Assembly (NCBI GenBank): GCA_028279545.1
Contig: JANQNN010000035.1
Span: 91,425 to 155,424, forward strand
Origin: Nitrosopumilaceae archaeon
Lineage (GTDB): Archaea > Thermoproteota > Nitrososphaeria > Nitrososphaerales > Nitrosopumilaceae
Direction of reading: 5' to 3'
Length of the DNA stretch: 64,000 nt
This document shows, piece by piece, positions 61,560 to 64,000 of this stretch; positions within the stretch are counted from its first letter, which is position 1, and every line of letters starts with the position of its first letter. The position numbers and the translations under genes were made by a program. Below the pieces are notes generated by a model that saw only the letters and a list, made by a program, of their open reading frames with translations, ran no database searches and was not told where the DNA came from.

Positions 61560-61961
61560 TCAAGAATAGTCTTGGTGATGAATTTTTTCTGCATGAATTT
61601 TAATTAAAATTCTTTTTTCGTCGGGAGAGCGTCTAGGATACTTGTCCATCCCAAGATATCTCTTTGCTAATTTATCAACATGCTCTTCTGCATCATTGGT
61701 GGTAATCTCAGTTACTTTGCCACGAATTGCAACCATGTGATATGGATTTTCATTATCATAAATTGATAATGCAACTCTTGGGTCTTTTCTTACATTTTTT
61801 TCTTTTAATCTTCCCATTGCAGTGTTTACCAGTATCGTATCTTCATCATGGTCAATCCAGATAGGTGCAACATGTGGAGAGCCATTTCCTAGCAAAGTAA
61901 CAAATGCTGCAAAATTTTTTCCTTCTAGCAATTTTACAACTCCTGGTTCAAATTGGCCCAT
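61560..61961 (-). CDS. PPOX-class F420/flavin-dependent oxidoreductase
   Basis: 133 aa split barrel: LLEGKNFAAFVTLLGNGSPHVAPIWID, TILVNTAMGRLKEKNVRKDPRVALSIYD, and NPYHMVAIRGKVTEI. This is the F420-dependent reductase group (Rv1155-like). Substrate unknown. Confidence 0.88.
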   Translation of the reverse strand: MGQFEPGVVKLLEGKNFAAFVTLLGNGSPHVAPIWIDHDEDTILVNTAMGRLKEKNVRKDPRVALSIYDNENPYHMVAIRGKVTEITTNDAEEHVDKLAKRYLGMDKYPRRSPDEKRILIKIHAEKIHHQDYS

Positions 61962-62139
61962 ACTTTACTGCCTCAGGCTTTCATTAAAATTTGTTTCACC
62001 CCTTTCTGCATTTCACCAATTACATTATGGGAAAGCCATGGTTTTAGGATTTTTTTAATTAAAATTCAATTTTTCAGTTAGCACTATGAATGAATCCTAG
62101 TTATCTTCATGTATTGGAAAAAAAGATTTTTTATTAACA

Positions 62140-62469
62140 ATGAGAATATGGGATATTTCTCCCTCAAGGCTGTGTCGAAATCATTTGTTAGGTGAGCATA
62201 GAGAACTTCATGCCATGTGGGTTGTCATAACACAAAACAAGAAAGGGTATTCATCGCATCCTGAAACTTTGAGGTGGAGGGGAAAACTACAAGCAATGTT
62301 TCTCAGACATGAAAAACTTGCTTCAGAAATGATAAAACGTGGATATAATCACAAAAGCCCCCTTGATAAAAGAAAAGCAGTTGGTAGTGCAAAACAAAAT
62401 GAGTATGTTGATTCTATTGAAAAGCAAATTCAAATTATAAAGAAAAAAGGATGTTCTTGTAGGGTATAA
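62140..62469 (+). CDS. Pyrimidine-dimer DNA glycosylase (T4 endonuclease V-like)
   Basis: 109 aa. The N-terminal pattern MRIWDISPSRLCRNHLLGEHREL puts E22 in the place of the catalytic Glu of T4 endonuclease V, and HEKLASEMIKRGYNHKSPL matches its second helix region. It would cut UV-damaged DNA at cyclobutane dimers. ATG 62140 gives Arg2 as the possible N-terminal nucleophile rather than the T4 Thr2, so the mechanism may differ. Confidence 0.75.
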   Translation: MRIWDISPSRLCRNHLLGEHRELHAMWVVITQNKKGYSSHPETLRWRGKLQAMFLRHEKLASEMIKRGYNHKSPLDKRKAVGSAKQNEYVDSIEKQIQIIKKKGCSCRV

Positions 62470-62506
62470 TATATCTAAATTATTCCAAAATAGTTGGATG
62501 GCTTTT

Positions 62507-63103
62507 CTAATTGGTCGAAATCAAGTGGTTACCTATAGTTGTCTTTTTCATATAGAAAATTAGGCCAAAAATCGATATTCCTAGAATCAAAATCGCAAAT
62601 GCTCCAAATTCTGGAATTACCGTTGTTCCAATAATTTCTATAAACTCTGCTCCAGGGGGAATAACCATCCCAAGTGCATAATTTCCAGGAAATTTAGTTA
62701 GGTCGTATTTTGTTTCCACACCATCAATGAAGAGTTGGTATTTGGCACCTTCAGCACTAATTACATCAAGAGGTAATAAAACCCAAAAAATTTTATCACT
62801 TTGAATAGGATCAAGAGTAATTTCTAAGGACTTGCGCTCAACATTTAGGTTCATAAAAGAAAGAGTTGGCTCATCTTCTTCAAGTGCTTCTCCACCAATT
62901 TCCAAACTACCATAACCGCCATAATAGATATCAAAGCTCTGGTCATCAACTTCGATTGTGTATGGTTTTCCTGTTGCAGTAATCGTATCAAGATATTGCG
63001 CAAATGCCTCTTGAGTCTCAAAAATATGTTCAGCATATGCAAAAGTTGGTACCATAACTAGTAAAGACAAAACTATGGAAAATACCAGAGTCTGTTTGTA
63101 CAA
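62507..63103 (-). CDS. PEFG-CTERM surface protein
   Basis: 198 aa. Signal peptide (1-25, ending TFAYAEH), a beta-sandwich middle, and a C-terminal sorting module: VIPEFGAFAILILGISIFGLIFYMKK, where PEFG, a hydrophobic helix and Lys match PEFG-CTERM, the signal processed by archaeosortase-like enzymes in thaumarchaea. No sortase gene is in the window. Confidence 0.82.
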   Translation of the reverse strand: MYKQTLVFSIVLSLLVMVPTFAYAEHIFETQEAFAQYLDTITATGKPYTIEVDDQSFDIYYGGYGSLEIGGEALEEDEPTLSFMNLNVERKSLEITLDPIQSDKIFWVLLPLDVISAEGAKYQLFIDGVETKYDLTKFPGNYALGMVIPPGAEFIEIIGTTVIPEFGAFAILILGISIFGLIFYMKKTTIGNHLISTN

Positions 63104-63193
63104 GTCGTTACAGGTTAAATTTTTTCAAATAAAATCGATTTTCAAATTATCAAAGATGATTCTTTAGACTGATTTTGCAATAAATTGAATTTC

Positions 63194-63295
63194 TTATTTG
63201 AAAATTGTTTTTGGAGAAAAGAATTTAAAAAAAACCAAAATGCCAACCCCCAAAATTGAAATGGTAAAAACCTCTGGAATTAACCCAAATAACAT
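63194..63295 (-). CDS. Possible 33-aa membrane peptide resembling an orphan PEF-type sorting module
   Basis: ATG 63295. LIPEVFTISILGVGILVFFKFF places Ile-Pro-Glu before a hydrophobic helix and Lys, like the C-terminal sorting signal of the gene 90 nt away but without any passenger domain. Could be a remnant of a surface-protein gene. Low confidence. Confidence 0.3.
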   Translation of the reverse strand: MLFGLIPEVFTISILGVGILVFFKFFSPKTIFK

Positions 63296-63359
63296 GTTTT
63301 TATTATGAAAAGGTAGAATTTTTATTTTTTGAGGAAAAAAAATTTCAAAAGTAGAAATT

Positions 63360-63386
63360 CTTACATTACATTATATACGATGTAAG
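63360..63386. promoter_or_regulatory. Inverted repeat before universal stress protein gene
   Basis: Arms CTTACAT and ATGTAAG with a 13-nt spacer that contains TTATATA. The repeat is centred on a TATA-like element about 80 nt before the USP start, as expected of an operator. Confidence 0.4.
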
Positions 63387-63454
63387 GTCACTTTACTCAT
63401 TGAAAATAAAAAATCTGTTTATACCTGCAGAGCCTCAGGAGTATTGGTGTTTTC

Positions 63455-63892
63455 ATGACTAAAACCTTTAATCATATTTTAGTTCCCTTTGATGGCGCCC
63501 CAGGCAGCCAAAAAGCATTTAGAAAAGCAATTTCGCTAGCTCAATCCCTTCAGGGAAAAATAACTATTCTTACTTGTTTGGAGGAGCGGCATACCTTTGG
63601 ATTCTTTAAAACAAAAACAAGCAAACAAGAGTTTGAAAAGGAACAACAGGTAGTAGAAAAACAACATCATCACTTGGAAAAATTTGCAAAGGACCATAAT
63701 GTTCCATGTAATTCAAAAATAGTAAAAAACGGAATGGCCTCAACTAAAATTTTGGAATTTTCAAAAAAACATGATGTAGATTTAATCATAATAACTAAAA
63801 CAAAACACTCTTCTCAATATGAAAGACAACACTATCACAGCACAGTTGAAAATGTGTTTCGAAATGCCCCTTGTCCAATTTTAATTTTATAA
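63455..63892 (+). CDS. Universal stress protein (UspA fold), non-canonical ATP site
   Basis: 145 aa. N-terminal ILVPFDGAPGSQKAFRKAISLA and C-terminal NAPCPILIL are typical Usp ends. The ATP-binding segment, usually G-x2-G-x9-G-(S/T), reads TKTKHSSQYERQHYHST here, with no Gly, so ATP binding is doubtful. Start ATG 63455. Confidence 0.8.
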   Translation: MTKTFNHILVPFDGAPGSQKAFRKAISLAQSLQGKITILTCLEERHTFGFFKTKTSKQEFEKEQQVVEKQHHHLEKFAKDHNVPCNSKIVKNGMASTKILEFSKKHDVDLIIITKTKHSSQYERQHYHSTVENVFRNAPCPILIL

Positions 63893-63983
63893 TTGAAAAC
63901 AAAATCAAAACTGATTGCAAAATTACGATTAAAGACTAGAAGTCTTTATGAACCCATAATTATCAAAAATTCAAGGTAACGAA

Positions 63984-64000
63984 ATGAAAATTGATTCTAG
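63984..64000 (+). CDS. Possible start of a truncated gene at window end
   Basis: ATG 63984 with AAGGTAAC upstream opens a frame that runs off the window (Met-Lys-Ile-Asp-Ser). Too short to judge. Confidence 0.2.

Larger units (their letters stand above)
63104..63454. other. Intergenic stretch with regulatory repeat and possible microgene
   Basis: 351 nt. It holds a possible 33-aa reading frame with a PEF-like start and the inverted repeat before the stress-protein gene, both listed on their own. Otherwise AT-rich with T tracts and no RNA gene visible. Confidence 0.4.

Overview
The window is AT-rich archaeal DNA that reads as an ammonia-oxidising thaumarchaeon (Nitrososphaerota) of the Nitrosopumilus type. 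The case rests on archaeal information-processing genes (MCM, GINS, RfcS, Hel308, Orc1/Cdc6, Alba, aIF6), two intron-less tRNAs without encoded CCA, zinc-type ferredoxins, many secreted proteins with the short Trp-rich C-terminal domain common in this lineage, a PEFG-CTERM sorting signal, and many leaderless genes with a TATA box 25-30 nt before the start codon. The genus is an inference; no rRNA is present.

Layout. 1-10.5 kb is core metabolism: the end of a MIP18-type Fe-S assembly gene, an sdhA-C-D-B operon facing a PadR regulator, a methylisocitrate-lyase-family enzyme, Alba, a HEAT protein overlapping tRNA-Ala(GGC), a flavin reductase, a nucleotidyltransferase, and an operon of ilvE, a sugar dehydrogenase, a Trm112-like protein and a hexapeptide acyltransferase. 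10.5-17.6 kb is a replication block: an overlapping minus-strand operon GINS, MCM, Hel308, an AglH/MraY-type phosphosugar transferase and a small membrane protein, opposite RfcS and tRNA-Ser(TGA). 17.6-21.3 kb has two tandem ferredoxins, aIF6, HisRS and a PPOX protein.

21.5-37.5 kb is an accessory island and the most interesting part. It holds an Orc1/Cdc6 gene, a three-gene operon with a Cas4/RecB-like Fe-S nuclease, a CARF-domain winged-helix regulator, an acidic protein with an R-x4-H motif, a type I restriction-modification system (hsdM, hsdS, hsdR, second hsdS), a decayed tyrosine integrase, a SocA/YwgA-like gene followed by a PIN-domain frame with no usual start codon, and a GIY-YIG protein. 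The same three-half-site operator (ACAAAT-N3-ATTTGT-N5-ACAAAT) occurs exactly three times with identical spacing, each copy pointing at a different transcription unit: the nuclease operon, the acidic-protein gene and hsdM. One copy also covers the start of the CARF gene. I infer a CARF-controlled defence regulon with no CRISPR array or type III genes in view.

37.6-64 kb is mainly surface and signalling: a collagen-like/FN3 protein, a secreted nuclease, a caspase-like protein, a degenerate cupredoxin, several zinc-ribbon microproteins, a histidine kinase and response regulator beside a secreted protein with the same repeat as the kinase sensor domain, a TetR-controlled RDD operon, two secreted TPR proteins, two secreted Hcp-like proteins, a class III cyclase-like protein, a T4 endonuclease V-like protein, a PEFG-CTERM protein and a universal stress protein. 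Several genes under 60 codons were found by reading intergenic DNA and are listed with lower confidence.
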